A stretch of DNA of 64,000 bases from Onchocerca lupi (GCA_028564675.1 JAOVVO010000009.1:1-64000), one strand, 5' to 3'; positions 13,571-25,461 are shown, counted from the first letter of the stretch. The notes: generated from the sequence alone by a model not told the origin. Numbers and translations: made by a program.

Positions 13571-14956
13571 TTGCCGAATTACATCTTAGGCAATCTGATA
13601 AAGGAGAAGTTAAAGAAACCTGAATGGATGATGCAAGATACAATAACATTCTTAAAAGAATATATAAAGGTTACAGATATTCTAGAAGTCACAAAACAAA
13701 TGCAGCAAATGGAGATTCAGAAAAACCTACCGACAAGGATGCCGAAACAACGTGAAACGAGTACATCGACATTTGGTAACTCCCAGAATGCCAGGTCCAA
13801 ACCTAATTCTCAAGAGATGAAACGAATGACCATTTACGCGACAGCAATCAAACCCCGCGGTGGGCAAAATTACGTGAACCGATCAGAAGAAAGAAAACGA
13901 TTGTTACCTTGCGTTTTTTGCAACGGTGATCATTGGAATGATAATTGTAAAAGGTACTCAACGGTAACAATGAGACTAGAAAAGCTGGAAGAGTTAGGAT
14001 TATGCAAGTTATGCTTAAGAAAATCTCATCCAGCAGAAAAATGCAGAAGAGCCATTAAATGTTTTTATTGTAAAGCAAATCACAACAGTGCGCTATGTAG
14101 CTCACCGAGAAAAACAGTATCGGAAGAAGATTCCATCGAGATTGAAAAATCATCTCATGAAAAACCGAAAGTAGTCGCAACAACAGGAGTAGAGATTGGT
14201 TCAGGAAATAAGATCTACATGATGTGCAAAGAAAAGATGTTAGTCAATCCATATGAGCGAGAAAAATCTGAGAAGGCGTTAATCCTTTTGGATTTGGGAA
14301 GTGAATGCAACCTGATAACCGAATCAATGGCCAATAAATTAGGTCTGGTGTTGGAGAGACTCAGCAATGAAATAAGGATTACAGGAGTTGCTGGTAGCAA
14401 AAGTTACTCTGACTCAGTGACAACGTTTGGAATTAGAACTACATCTGGAACTATAAAGAATGCTCAAGCATACATAGCGAATTCGATTATCGGTAGAATA
14501 AGATACGAACGAACCGACACACTCGAGGAGCCATTGAAAGAGAAATGGGGAACACCAGATGTATTACTTGGAATAGGAACGATTGCACAACTAGCAATTT
14601 CTAATCCAGTAAAGTCCAAGGAATTGGGCTGGATTGTGATGGACACGGAAATAGGTATTGTTAGAGGGGGCATATCCGAAAATAAATCAAGAGTGACGTC
14701 GCAATCATCGGAGTCTGAGATAAAGATTAGTGCAACGAAGAAAGAGTCACAACTGCTCAACGAACAAATCGAAGAAAGTTGGAAACTCGAGGCTATTGGA
14801 ATCAAAGAATTGATGATAGATAATCAAGATGGTGAAGCATTGAATGCTTTTGAAAAATCTATAGTTAGAGATGAAGAAGGAAGATGTGTCGTAAGTTGGC
14901 CATGGAAAAGTAAAATTCTTACCAGTGTTATGCATTTTCTGACTAATTCTGTATGA
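13571..14956 (+). pseudogene. BEL/Pao zinc-knuckle and A16-type protease fragment
   Basis: This is the longest open frame in the window (461 residues). Cysteine/histidine clusters near residues 114-176 (CVFCNGDHWNDNC, CKLCLRKSHPAEKC, CFYCKANHNSALC) are the zinc knuckles typical of BEL/Pao gag. A retropepsin-like DUF1758/A16 domain follows at about residues 235-370, with LLDLGSECNLI, where family members normally have D-S/T-G. The D-L-G here suggests a damaged or unusual active site. The frame then enters the start of the reverse-transcriptase region (RCVVSWPWKSK, like the usual PWK motif) and stops within about 20 residues. RT, RNase H and integrase are missing, so the element cannot move by itself. 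Confidence 0.9.
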
Positions 14957-15163
14957 AAATGTTTCAGAATAATTATCAAATTATCATAATTTGTTGGAGT
15001 TATTTTTCCATTGAAGTAAATAAAACGAAAAGTTGCTAGTGATTGTTCAACTAAATTTCTTTTTCTTTTGTTTTTATGACTTTTCATTTAATTGCTTAAT
15101 TTTTTTAGATTTGTTTTATGAAATTTTACTATTAAAAAGTGTTGTTTGAAAAAGAACAAAACA

Positions 15164-15286
15164 TGCAACTTGCGAAGGATTTGACAGAGCTGGAAAGCGT
15201 AAACTTCGAGATATAATTTATGATAAATCAGAGGAACTGGAAAAGCATAAGATGATAATTACCGAAAACAGTAATAAAATACCCTA
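15164..15286 (+). pseudogene. Possible scrap of the BEL/Pao reverse-transcriptase start
   Basis: A 40-codon stretch contains GKRKLRDIIYDKSEELEKH, loosely like the region just after the PWK motif of BEL/Pao reverse transcriptases, where a helix of the type PELLEKY-x3-I-x-EQ occurs. If real, the element reaches to about 15290 and an insertion or rearrangement separates it from 14956. The match is weak and by eye only. Confidence 0.25.
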
Positions 15287-15538
15287 ACATATTCTCTGAC
15301 CAAGAAATAATAATAGTTAAAAAATAGAGGAGACATTTATTATTGTTGTTTTTTGGATAGGATTGCTAAATTTTCATCAGATGATAAATGGTTATGAAGT
15401 AACTCATCTAGAATTAAAACCCTTAAAAAACTTGTTCGATTACCACATCAGTTGACGTCTAATTTTTACTTAATTACATTCCAAATTAGGAAGCTCAGCG
15501 ACTTCAACGGTAGTGATATCTCCAATTAATCAGTAACC

Positions 15539-15981
15539 ATTTCCCTCCATGAATTTTCAGTTGTAGCAATCATATTGGAAATTATTTCCAAAATCCTAAA
15601 GTTCAAAGTTCGACATGAGAAAGTATGGAATGATGTCATGCTTGTGTTCTTTGTTGATTTGTTTTATTTGTTCTCAGAGGTATTCAATAAACACTGTCAT
15701 CGAAACAAATTGAATCAATGAATTGATTTCGAAAGTAAAAAACAAAATCCGTACAAGTTCTAGAATTTGTACGGATTTTTCAATTGTTTAATCTCGAAAT
15801 TAAATTGTTTTCCAAAAATTCAAGAAATTCATAGCTAAACACATACCTGTACCTCATCCAACACTTCATTGCTGATTTCCCTCATTATTGCGTACATGGA
15901 AGGGATCACTGCTAAGCATGTAATGATTGCAAGTGCACTGCAACCAAATGCCACAGCTATCGCAATTTTCGCTTCGTGCAT
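15539..15981 (-). pseudogene. Nematode cuticle collagen N-terminal remnant
   Basis: Cuticle collagens are secreted structural proteins of the worm exoskeleton. The exon at 15981-15847 starts with ATG and encodes 45 residues (HEAKIAIAVAFGCSALAI, then a second half ending DEVQ), the membrane-spanning Col_cuticle_N domain. It ends at a good GTATGT donor. A candidate second exon at 15595-15539 contains ENSWREM, fitting the conserved Trp motif that follows, but its acceptor is one nucleotide out of phase and a stop follows soon after. No Gly-X-Y coding sequence occurs on the minus strand downstream, where the broken retrotransposon lies. I read it as a truncated gene. If the Gly-X-Y exon lies far away, the first exon could still be functional. 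Confidence 0.7.
15744..15779. repeat. 36-nt near-perfect palindrome
   Basis: Arms AAAATCCGTACAA and TTGTACGGATTTT flank a centre containing TTCTAGAA. Only one base pair of the 36-nt symmetry is mismatched. It lies inside the collagen-remnant intron. It may be the relic of a tiny inverted-repeat element. Confidence 0.85.
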
Positions 15982-16610
15982 TTTGTAAAATAGAAAGAAA
16001 TGTGAATGTGAGTGGAAAATGTTGTGATCATCATATTTATACATTTATTCGTTTCCGTTTCAAAAGGGTATACGTTTCATCTTCCACACTGTTGCGATCA
16101 GTGCGACAAACATTCCAATTAATGATAACAAAGAAAGCATTCCTTTCTTCATTAACAGAGAACCTCTGTAACTGAGATTTTAATTGGATAGACGGATTAC
16201 AGGACGAGTTTTTATGTTCCCGAGAAAGAGTCGAAGAAGAATCTGTGATGCAGATATCACACTACTCTCTGTTATCCCATAATCAAAACTAAAATCCCAT
16301 CGATTTAGCGAATTTACTTTTGGCACTTCATCAGCATCATGTGTGTTTAAGATCTGAGTAATGCAAAAAGACTTTGTCTGATTTTTCTGCATTCGATAAG
16401 CTTTAAAATAAAAAACTGATAATCGCTCGTCCTATAATTACGTATTTCAAGTTCTGACAAATGCATGACATCAATCCGTTACGGACCAAAGATTCCAAGT
16501 CAATGAATGAGTTCAACTTTTCACATACATATAGAGAAGCTTATTATGTAACACTGCTCCGTAAAAAAATTGCTATTTGATATAGACCGAAATTTTTTAA
16601 TTTGGATTAG

Positions 16611-16950
16611 TTAGGAGAAGTATTTGACCTGCACTGAAATTACAAAAAAAAAAAAATTAAAATTGAATTTATCTGATCCAATTTTTTTTTTTCAAACGGA
16701 TCTTTTTTTTTTTTTTTAATATATACTAGAAAATTACAAAAATTTAAATGAAATTTTTTTACAAAAAACTCATATATAAAACTGATTTCTGGAAATTATA
16801 ATACATGTTATGGTTTTCAATTTAGTAAAAGTATTTGACTTACATTTTTACAACAATATTTTCTTATCGAAAAATTTGAATGAAGAAATATTTTTTCTAC
16901 AAAAAACTCATGCAGAAAACTGACTTCTGGAAACTATAATATATGAATTA
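16611..16950 (+). repeat. Diverged local tandem duplication
   Basis: Two blocks share ordered similarity: AGTATTTGACCTGCA/AGTATTTGACTTACA (16619 and 16829), then ACAAAAAACTCAT and CTGATTTCTGGAAA/CTGACTTCTGGAAA (about 16760 and 16899). Spacing between matched segments varies because T and A runs between them differ in length. No open frame runs through it. Confidence 0.65.
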
Positions 16951-19900
16951 TTTTTATGATTTGTGTACGTCAATGATATCACTTTTCTCTTCAAATACAT
17001 ATTTTACCTAAATCCAAATATCCCACACAAATTAATAATTACATTTTGTTTGATAAAAAAATGAAAAAGTTTCGATTTTTATTGAGGAGAAAAGAAGATG
17101 AGAAATTCTTTTATAGTTGCTTGCCATTTCTTTTTCAATGAAATCTGGAAATCATGTCTCAGTAATTCAGTTTCACGAATAGCTTGAAAATCTTACCATC
17201 TGTAGCTCTTTTCGCATTTTTTGTATTAATTTTAATCAAAATTTTATTGGACAAACTTGAATTTTGACTGCTATGTCTTTTTCTATACCACTTTTTCAGA
17301 AGACAATTGTCAGAAGGAAAGAGAAAAAAAAGAGCTGCATCTTTCTTTACTCCTCAAAAAGCTACCTTTTTATAATATCAGTATTTCTTCTTAAGTTTTC
17401 CATATTTCTTCTAGAAACCATCGAGTTAAACAAAATAATTCATCAATTAGTTCAATTTTCTAATGATACTTTTACATTATCATTTCTAATAAATTTATTT
17501 TACTAAATTTTATATCTTGGGCTAAAGCAACCAGTGTTATGGCGCATCAGATAAAAAAACGGCAACATCCTTCTCCTTGACTATTTCTAACTATGGTAAT
17601 ATATGATGCATATTTTCGTTGGATTAAAAAATAAGAGTGCCTTATAGTAATTTGAAGAATTAATATTGAAGAGCCCAAAAAATGGATAATTTTCAGAAGA
17701 GTTTCACTCTTAAATATCTTTCTGCACATGTATATCCAAGATATTTATAGTACCATCACTGCAATTCTCTTTCATTTATCATTACTGTAATTTTCTTCTA
17801 TCAGCAACTATGCAAATAGTTATGATTTTCAACAGAAATGTCCTAATTGATACTCTTGTACCTCTCAGTCCTCATGAAGTTACAAATATAAAATTAAGAC
17901 TGTTCCAACCCTACTTCCTTCCGTCTCTCTTCAAATATTTAAAATGCATTTTTTTGAAACTGATAAACAGCTTCAAAAATTGACTCACAGACTTCGCTGC
18001 CTTTTGAATACTTTTTTTTCTCTTTTTTCAAAGAACAAAATATTCAGAGCAATGAAGAGAATTATTGTCAGCTCGATTCACAACGTTTTTTTTTTATTAA
18101 AACTAGCAATATCATAATATTGACAACCTGTATTTCAGGATAATAAAACATTCATGCTGGGAAATAAAGTTCTTTAATAATATATCTATCAAACCTTTTT
18201 TGCAAAAAATTTTCGATATATTATCATTTATTGCGAAAAAGGAAAATCTGGATTTGATTCTTCAAAAAAATTATGCTCGATTAATAAGAATTATAGTAAG
18301 GATACTAATATAATGAGGAATTTTAAACTTTCAGAGAAACATAAAAATATCTAAATAAGTCAAATTATTGCAATCAGAATTGAACATGATTTTTACTTAT
18401 TATAAAATGAATTGAAATTATTTTTCAAAAATTTTTTTTATCGTTTCCACATTCTTCACGCTTTACAGAGGTTTTAAAAATTACAAACATCACCGCTTAT
18501 TTATAAAACGCATCACGCAACTTTATTCTTCCAATCGGAAATCAATTTCTAATGGATGAAACGTTCAATGCCAGAAAAATAGCATTTTGCACATGGAAAC
18601 TCACTCACTGCAAATTTATGTTGATGCTAATTCAAATTTTAGTCATAAAAAGTGTCATCAGTTCCTTTAGCATTTTAATTCCGGAATGCTGGTGATGCAG
18701 CTATATAGATATGCACTCATTTTCGTCTACATAGCAGTTACCAACTGTATTTTACAAATTTACATTTATATGGCTATTCTTCTCACAGCAACAATGTTTA
18801 CAAAAAAAATGCTTAAATTCTTCCATCCATAAAACATCAAAAGTGGTAAGTATATTTTGCCAGTGCATCCTCCACGACAATTTATGTATCTTCCTTTTCT
18901 CTTTTTTACTTCTTCCAAATATCAGAACATGGGAAATTTTGGATGATTGCTTTTAAGGATAAAAGCGATTTGATGGACGCGAAGACAAAAGATAGACAAC
19001 AGATCACATGTGCATAATTACCAGTTGTTTGCACAGGTCACGACAAACCGGATTGTACATTTATTAATGACCTGCGATCACTGCAAAGCGCATTTTGGCA
19101 GAAAAGAAAGGAAATATCATTACAGATAACAAGTTTCGAACAAATTTTATAGTTAGGAAAAAATAAAAAAGTTTAAAATTTTGATGACAGAAATTTCGAA
19201 ATATTTTGCGATTTGTGTGGAATCTGAAATAAACTGAATAAGCGACAAATGTTAAAAAGCTTGTGAAATAAATGCCTGCCTGCTGACATTTAAACGTAAA
19301 CTTCTAGTTCTAGAAGCTTGCATACGTAGCTTTGTGATTCCGTCTTCTACGAGTGATCATGCTGTGCACACACATACACTGAGATTACACGACGGCAGTT
19401 TCTTTTGGGCTGATATTACCGTCCCACAACTCTCATAACCGTTGATCAATTCAGTACTTTCGCTTTCCTTTATTACGGACTACAAATCCTAACCTCCTTA
19501 ATACTCACGCAACGCACGTGAAAGCATTCGCGATCACATCAAACCTATTCCTGATCCTGACCCCGTAAAGTCTTACATCCTATCTTTTACTATCACCATT
19601 GTATAAATTTATCATTCTACGATCATACTTCTGTCTCTTCAAATACACGCTCTTTGACATACCGAACAAAAGACTTATTTTGAAAGGACTGATTCGGTAT
19701 CGGTGGGCACATATTTACAGGGATATGAAGTTAGGTGAGTGTTGTCTCGTTGGTGGCGTCAAATCACTTTTTTTTGTAGTCTTTTTTGTGGGGAATATAT
19801 TTCGTATATTTAGTTCGGATAAACTGCTATGTAGCTATAGGGCCTGTGACCAGTTTCACTTCTTTGGTGACCTCTGATCACAGTCCGTGGAGACAATAAA

Positions 19901-20428
19901 TTCACAAGAAGACATTAGATTTACAGTGCTACTCGAGTTTTATTGTTACTATCTTGTCTGCTTCACACATCCAAGTGTACTCATCTGAGAATCGAATGTT
20001 TCGGAGGATATTGCCTCAGCACCTAATGGTATGTAGAAAAACGCTGTCTCCGGCAATATATCCCAATGCAGTTTTCCTTCCATCTATTACTTTCACTTCT
20101 TCACGATTTTCGAATTCAAATCGGTAAATATTTGGCAATTATATTTTTGTATAATTTTACTTATATACTTTCTTAACGCCTATTAAACACTGTCTTAACT
20201 GCTCTCTCAACTTCCTAAAAGCACTGATGAATCCACACATTTTGCAGCATATCATGTTTTCATTTGTAACCGCTTTGTCTGTAATATGAATTAGGTAATC
20301 CAGCATTGATACATAAAGCTATTTCTCTAAACGAAAATCTCTTAATTTAATAGGAAAATTGCTTTGCATTTATTTAAAAAAAAAAAGGCGTCGGATTTTA
20401 AACTAAAATATTTACATATTATTTTCAG
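16951..20428. other. No recognised gene; probably holds the 5' exon of cardiolipin synthase
   Basis: I see no consistent exon set here. Because the first visible cardiolipin synthase exon (20429) starts inside a codon and has no ATG, at least one upstream exon with the start and mitochondrial targeting signal should lie in this stretch. The least AT-rich part, about 19270-19560, is a likely place for promoter or 5' exon sequence, but no ATG with a matching phase-2 donor was found. Confidence 0.45.
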
Positions 20429-23048
20429 CAGCATTAGAATTTGCACTTCGCAACACACTGCCAAGGTAAAAGTAAGACTAGACGAGAACCAAAATGAGCT
20501 TCGAAACAAGATTGCAACTATACCAAATGCCTTAAGCTTTTGCAGGTTTCTTTAATTTGTAAATTGTATATATTGACTCATTTATTATCATGTCTACTTG
20601 GATTTTAAAGGTGATCATTTATCCTTACGAAGCATTAGCTTATTATATCAAATTCTTAATGCGTTTATCTGTATAATCTATCCTATATTTATTTTCATGG
20701 TTACGATTTTTAAATTCTCTGCAACACTTATTTCATCGAACGACACTTAAATAAGCTGCAGTGAATGAAAGAAATTAGCAGATTGTATCAAATGGAAATA
20801 ATTTCAGAATTGGATTGTCACCGGTAATTGAATATTTAATAATTTCAGAATTGGATTGTCACCGGTAATTGGATATTTAATAATGAAAGAATCATACATA
20901 ATTGCACTGGCCTTATTTACTGTTAGTGGAATAACAGACTGGGTTTGTTTAGCCATCATTTTGTTAAATATTTACTGGAATACTTGTTTCTATTTAGTAT
21001 ATAAAGTTTGAGCTTCGTATATCTTTGTATATCTTTTTCTTATCTTTTATATCTGTATATATCCTAAGCTTTGTTTATCTTTTTTATTTCTTTTTGCTTC
21101 GCCGTAATTCAAGATTAAACAGAAGGACAAATCTTCTCATTTTCCAATCTTATTAACTCATTTATTATCAGCAAAAAACAAGAGTACTGAACTGAGTAGT
21201 TCATTACTAAGAAGAATACTCATACTGGTCATCCAATCGTTATTGCCACTTATTTTATCAGTTCTCAAATCTTATCTCCACAGAATAAAGAAATTGATCG
21301 TAGTGAAAATCAGGAAGTAAATCAATTTTTTGCAAATTAGAATTAATTTTCCATAAGAATTTGCGAGAAATCTGTTTCATACATTTGTTTCATGTTATCA
21401 AAAAAGTTTTTTGTGTTGATATGACAGACGAATCCTTCTATAAAAAGTTTTATTGATAGGCGGAAGAGTGGTTTTTCTTATACCTTACAAACAGTTATTT
21501 AAGAACAAATTGATCACTGGATTATTCTTTCCTTTATGACTCGTAGAGAAGAATAGAATTCCTTGATTGTCTCTCTGCTGCTATTGCTGCGTCGATTTAT
21601 GTCGTTGTAAAACTGTCGAATTGTTGCTCCGAACTTGAACTGAACTCGGACTGTTGCCGATTACTGTCGAACTTGAATTGGAACTTGAACTTGAACTGAT
21701 TCTGCTCCAAAATCCGGACCTTTTAAATCCTTCTGAGGTTTCTCCTTCTTTAGTCGATCTTACTTTTGTTTATCTGTTAATACTGTCGTTTTGGCGGGAA
21801 ATATGTTTATCGGCTTATTGGTCCCTTTGAAATTATCTTCTTACCTCTTGATCTTTAACACTTCTTATTTACCATGATTACATCTTTTGGATTTTTCCGC
21901 CACATGTATACTTCATTTCAGCTGGATGGCTATATTGCTCGAAACTTTCGGAATCAAAGTTCATTGATTGGTAGCATAATTGATCCCGTCGCTGACAAAT
22001 TACTTGTCACAACTCTTTTTGTTACTCTCACTTATATTAAACTTATGCCATGTAATTTTCTTTATTTTTTAATCCTTTTGACTTTTCATTTATGTTATTG
22101 CGTCTACAAAATTCCGTAATTTTAGTGGCTCTTACTATTCTGGTGATCCTACGAGATGTTGGTCTTATTGTTGGTGGAGCTATGATTAGATACAAAACAA
22201 TAGAAAAACCGATAACATTGGTTCGATATTTTAGTCCATCTATTTCACCGCTTCAGGCCACACCAACATTTGTCAGTAAAGTCTGTATTTTTCTCTTTTT
22301 TTTTTCTTTCAAGAAAAACTAAGCAAGAATCATGCAAGTCCAGTTTTTCTCCAACGCATATTCTTTATCAGTTAATTTATTATCGTTTTGTTCGATTAAA
22401 ATACCGCAGATTTTATATTTTAGAAAAAAATTAAAGCCAGAGGTTCTTAGCTTTAATCTAGCTGGTTACATTTAACGAATGAATATTTAGTAGATTTGTT
22501 TTTAATGTTTTATGTTTAATTGAATTTATTTAAACTTTTGTTAGTCTGTTAATGCTGAATCTTCAACTACAAATGTACAGAATTTACGAGGTAACATTTT
22601 TATTACTGTTGAAAAACAGTTTTTAGACTGTTATTTTCTTCACTTTTCAGAAACAGTCTAGCTTTATTACTCAGAAATCCAGTTTCCATTATAACTGTTG
22701 AAAAATCATCTTCAATTATAATATCACAATCTTTAGACTAGAATAAGTTTAGGTGAACACGGCACTTCAAATGTGTGCAGTCGCTGGAAGCCTGGCAGCT
22801 CCTGTATCAGGCTTTATAGATCACTCTTTTTTGACCTATATCTAGTAAGTCGGATTTATTATTTACTTGTGGATTTTTTGAAAAAAAAATTTGCCTAAGA
22901 AAAATTTTCGCAACTACTTTTTCCATTTATATTTCATTTTCATTAGCTGACAGAATACTTTTTTAGCTTTGCTACTGCCGCAACAACGATCTATTCTGGA
23001 TTTCAGTACGCACAACTGTCCAGAATGAAGCCGATAAAGAAAAAATAA
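20429..23048 (+). CDS. crls-1: Cardiolipin synthase (CDP-alcohol phosphatidyltransferase), 5' end missing
   Basis: Cardiolipin synthase joins CDP-diacylglycerol to phosphatidylglycerol in the inner mitochondrial membrane. Exons with matching phases: 20429-20545, 20849-20942, 21922-22051, 22126-22264 to 22280 (donor uncertain, most likely after an AAA codon at about 22280), 22753-22844 and 22967-23048. Visible landmarks are the IATIPNALSFCRIGLSPVIG start of the domain, the catalytic CDP-alcohol motif DGYIAR followed by GSIIDPVADK (aspartates spaced as in the family), and an SKVNTALQ segment near the C-terminal spans, all in the order of animal CRLS1. The protein ends in a lysine-rich tail. The first exon and start codon were not found. 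Introns are mostly under 1 kb; one (20943-21921) carries a Helitron-family fragment. Confidence 0.9.
20799..20880 (+). repeat. 41-bp tandem duplication across a splice acceptor
   Basis: Two copies (20799-20839 and 20840-20880) differ at a single base. Each contains TTTCAG and the first codons of the cardiolipin synthase exon. Only the second acceptor (after 20848) keeps the frame; use of the first adds 41 nt and soon gives a stop. Confidence 0.95.
21390..21880 (+). mobile_element. Helitron-family internal fragment inside an intron
   Basis: This stretch matches, by eye, the non-coding part before the Helitron frame at about 61180-61520 (for example the GATCACTGGATTATTCTTT and AGAGAAGAATA blocks) and the copy at 39440-39620 (TTTAAATCCTTC, TTGGTCCCTTTGAAA and TACCATGATT blocks). 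It lies in the intron between the second and third visible cardiolipin synthase exons, in the same orientation as the 61-kb copy. A GTTCAA/GAACTT-rich run at 21630-21700 looks like a small internal minisatellite. Confidence 0.7.
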
Positions 23049-24040
23049 GTGCTGAATTCGGGATATTTTTATTTTTCCAGATTTTTAAATAATATTTATG
23101 CTTGAGCAGCTAATATTATTTGCTAAATATTCAAAAAATATTTTTATCAAACGAAATATTAGTTGTATAAACTCCGAAGCGATGAATATTTTTTATCTTT
23201 TCTTGCTGACATGCGGGTTATTGTTTGCTTAAAAAAATTCTTACATTTTGTTATAGAATTTCATTGTGTACTTTTTTTCACATAAGAAATTTACTTATAG
23301 TCTGTAACGTATATAGTAATCTCTTATTGTTCAATGCATATTTCATGTTAATATCAATTCTTAATGATGGATAAGATCTATTGGGAATTTATAGAGTAGA
23401 TTTTTTGGAGTTATTCTACTTCATAATCTTCATCCTTCTGTAGATTGAATTCTGAGACTTATAATAATACGAGAAAAAGGCAAGATGGAAACCGATTTAG
23501 GGAAATTAATTTGTGTAATGATCAATTATTCATTTTTCCACTGTCAATGTTCTGAAGTGAGTATTGATTAAACTTAAATTTTATTAATTAAACTTTCATG
23601 GAAAACAATCGTTCTATTGTCATGGTACTATGACTTCAAGAGTTTACTTGGTAATACGTGATAAAGAACTGGTGGCGTAGATATGCCATGTTATGTTTTT
23701 ACATTTTAAGGTCACTGTGTCTCATTAGTGTTGCCAATCTCTCTAGCGGCTTATGGAAGTGGTGCAATAATTTTTTTTAATAAATTTTATTAATAAGGAG
23801 TCGTATCGTAAAGACAAGGAAATAAAATATTAATGTTTTAGATTAGAAATGAGTAGGGACTTTTTTTAGGAAAAATTTTTTTGTTGAAGTTTGGGAATAT
23901 TTGCCGAAGTTGAATTTTGGGAATTTGATTGTTGGTTATTCAGCCTGATCTCACATTTGTGTTTGAGTGACGTTAAATTAAATTGAACAATTTAAATATT
24001 TTCGGAGGAAAAACGTGACATGCCAAATTGCTGCATTTAG
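23049..24040. other. Spacer with one possible first exon (23485-23556)
   Basis: After the cardiolipin synthase stop I see no domain. An ATG frame at 23485-23556 (24 codons, starting METDLGKLICVM) ends at an excellent GTGAGT donor in phase 0. It could start the gene at 24041, but that exon needs a phase-1 partner, so an unseen exon or a different start would be required. Confidence 0.3.
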
Positions 24041-24464
24041 TACGGCCACTATTTCACATAAATATTGGCATAGTTAAAATAGACACACTCAGCAGATTGT
24101 TCGAAATCCGTTTAGCATCCGGATTTGCTAATTCTCAATTATTTTTTATGATGAATCCAATAATATATTTCACAGTTCAAAAATTGCTGGATCTCCATTC
24201 CTTTCAATTTGTTCAATTTTCTCCTGGGAAGTATTTTTTTTTGTAACAACTTTTTATTTCATTATTTGTTTTTATATCAGATTGCCACTTTATTTTATTA
24301 ATAATCGATTTCATAAGAATAAGGAATTATTTGCAGTAGGCATCAACGATAAAAAACTGATCTGTCATTACAATGTTTTAAGACTTATCCCTCACATTGC
24401 TATGTTTTCATTAATTTATTTTCTGATAATTGCTTTTTTATTTTCAATTTCTAACTTGTTCTAA
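24041..24464 (+). CDS. Unknown protein with C-terminal membrane span, 3' part
   Basis: Two exons, 24041-24230 (after GCATTTAG) and 24281-24464 (after ATATCAG), join perfectly in phase 2 and give about 124 residues ending at TAA. The first part is moderately hydrophobic (ANSQLFFMMNPIIYFTVQ). The second has a soluble stretch (KELFAVGINDKKLICHY) and a strong final membrane span (IAMFSLIYFLIIAFLF). I do not recognise the family. The start is missing: the first exon needs an upstream phase-1 exon and has no early ATG. The agreement of phases across two open exons is the main reason to believe it. A small mitochondrial or ER membrane protein is possible. Confidence 0.45.
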
Positions 24465-25461
24465 AGATTAGAAAAATAATTCATAATTGTTGAGTTCAAG
24501 TCCTATTAATTTTTTTGAAATCAAAGTGTTAAAAAGAACTTTTGCTGAAATATTATTAGTTCACGAATTAGGCATTAACTGAAAATTATTAACTTGTGAG
24601 AATTCTTCATCACTCCATTTCACAAATCCTTTGCTTGCTTCTGTTTTTTTTTTTTCTTTTTTTTCTTTTTCTTGGCCATATGCATTTCATCCAGCCAAAA
24701 ATTTTCGTTGTTTAATGCTTCAACTAGAAGACCGACAATTAATATCTTGCAATCAAAAATGAACTTCGAAATTGACAACTGATTCGATTTTATAGGGAAA
24801 TGAAAATCTTGCAGTTGGAAGCTCGTTAATTAAATACAACAATGAATAATTGACGCTAATAATGGAAATCTTTAAGTGATTATTATCCCGACTAAAATGA
24901 AAACATGTTTCATAATCCAGTTTTGTTGTTCATTTCTCTATATCGTAATTTGGTTTTATATCATAACCTTGGTTTTCTTCAAGGTTTAATTACATGAATA
25001 ATTTTTGGGAAATTTAAAACTTCCTTTTCTAATGAAAGGTTTTCATTGTTGTTAATAATTATAGTATATTAATTTCCAGATCAAATTTTTTTTATTTCTT
25101 GCAAATTGCCAGTTTATCACTTTATGTTCATATACTTCAACTGACAAAACTGTAACTAAATTTTGATATAGTAACCTAATGCAGAAATGGAAAAATTGGC
25201 AAATTGGAATGCATGAATTAAGCATGCTGCCAACGGATATTTGTATAAATTTTTCCTGTCTCAGAAATAAAGGTAATCTATGTAGGATGCATTGTTCTGT
25301 AAAATTTTCATTTTTTTATTTTTAATATTCAAAATCAAACTATACGAGAATCCGAATATCAGCCCAGATAGATTTTCCTTGAAATGATTGAATAAACGAA
25401 ATTTGCTGAATCTTTATTTTTTGACTGTTACACTTCAACAAAGAAATAAAATTGATGTATG
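24465..25461. other. No feature recognised
   Basis: AT-rich DNA with a T/C-rich run at about 24640-24675. I see no open frame with splice support. Confidence 0.6.

Noticed and set aside
19599..19877. Candidate first exon of cardiolipin synthase
   Set aside because: It opens with TTG, and its GTGAGT donor is in phase 1 while the next exon needs phase 2, giving an early stop.
24116..24180. NPIIY motif resembling the seventh span of a G-protein-coupled receptor
   Set aside because: The surrounding residues do not fit a receptor and no other receptor spans are present nearby.
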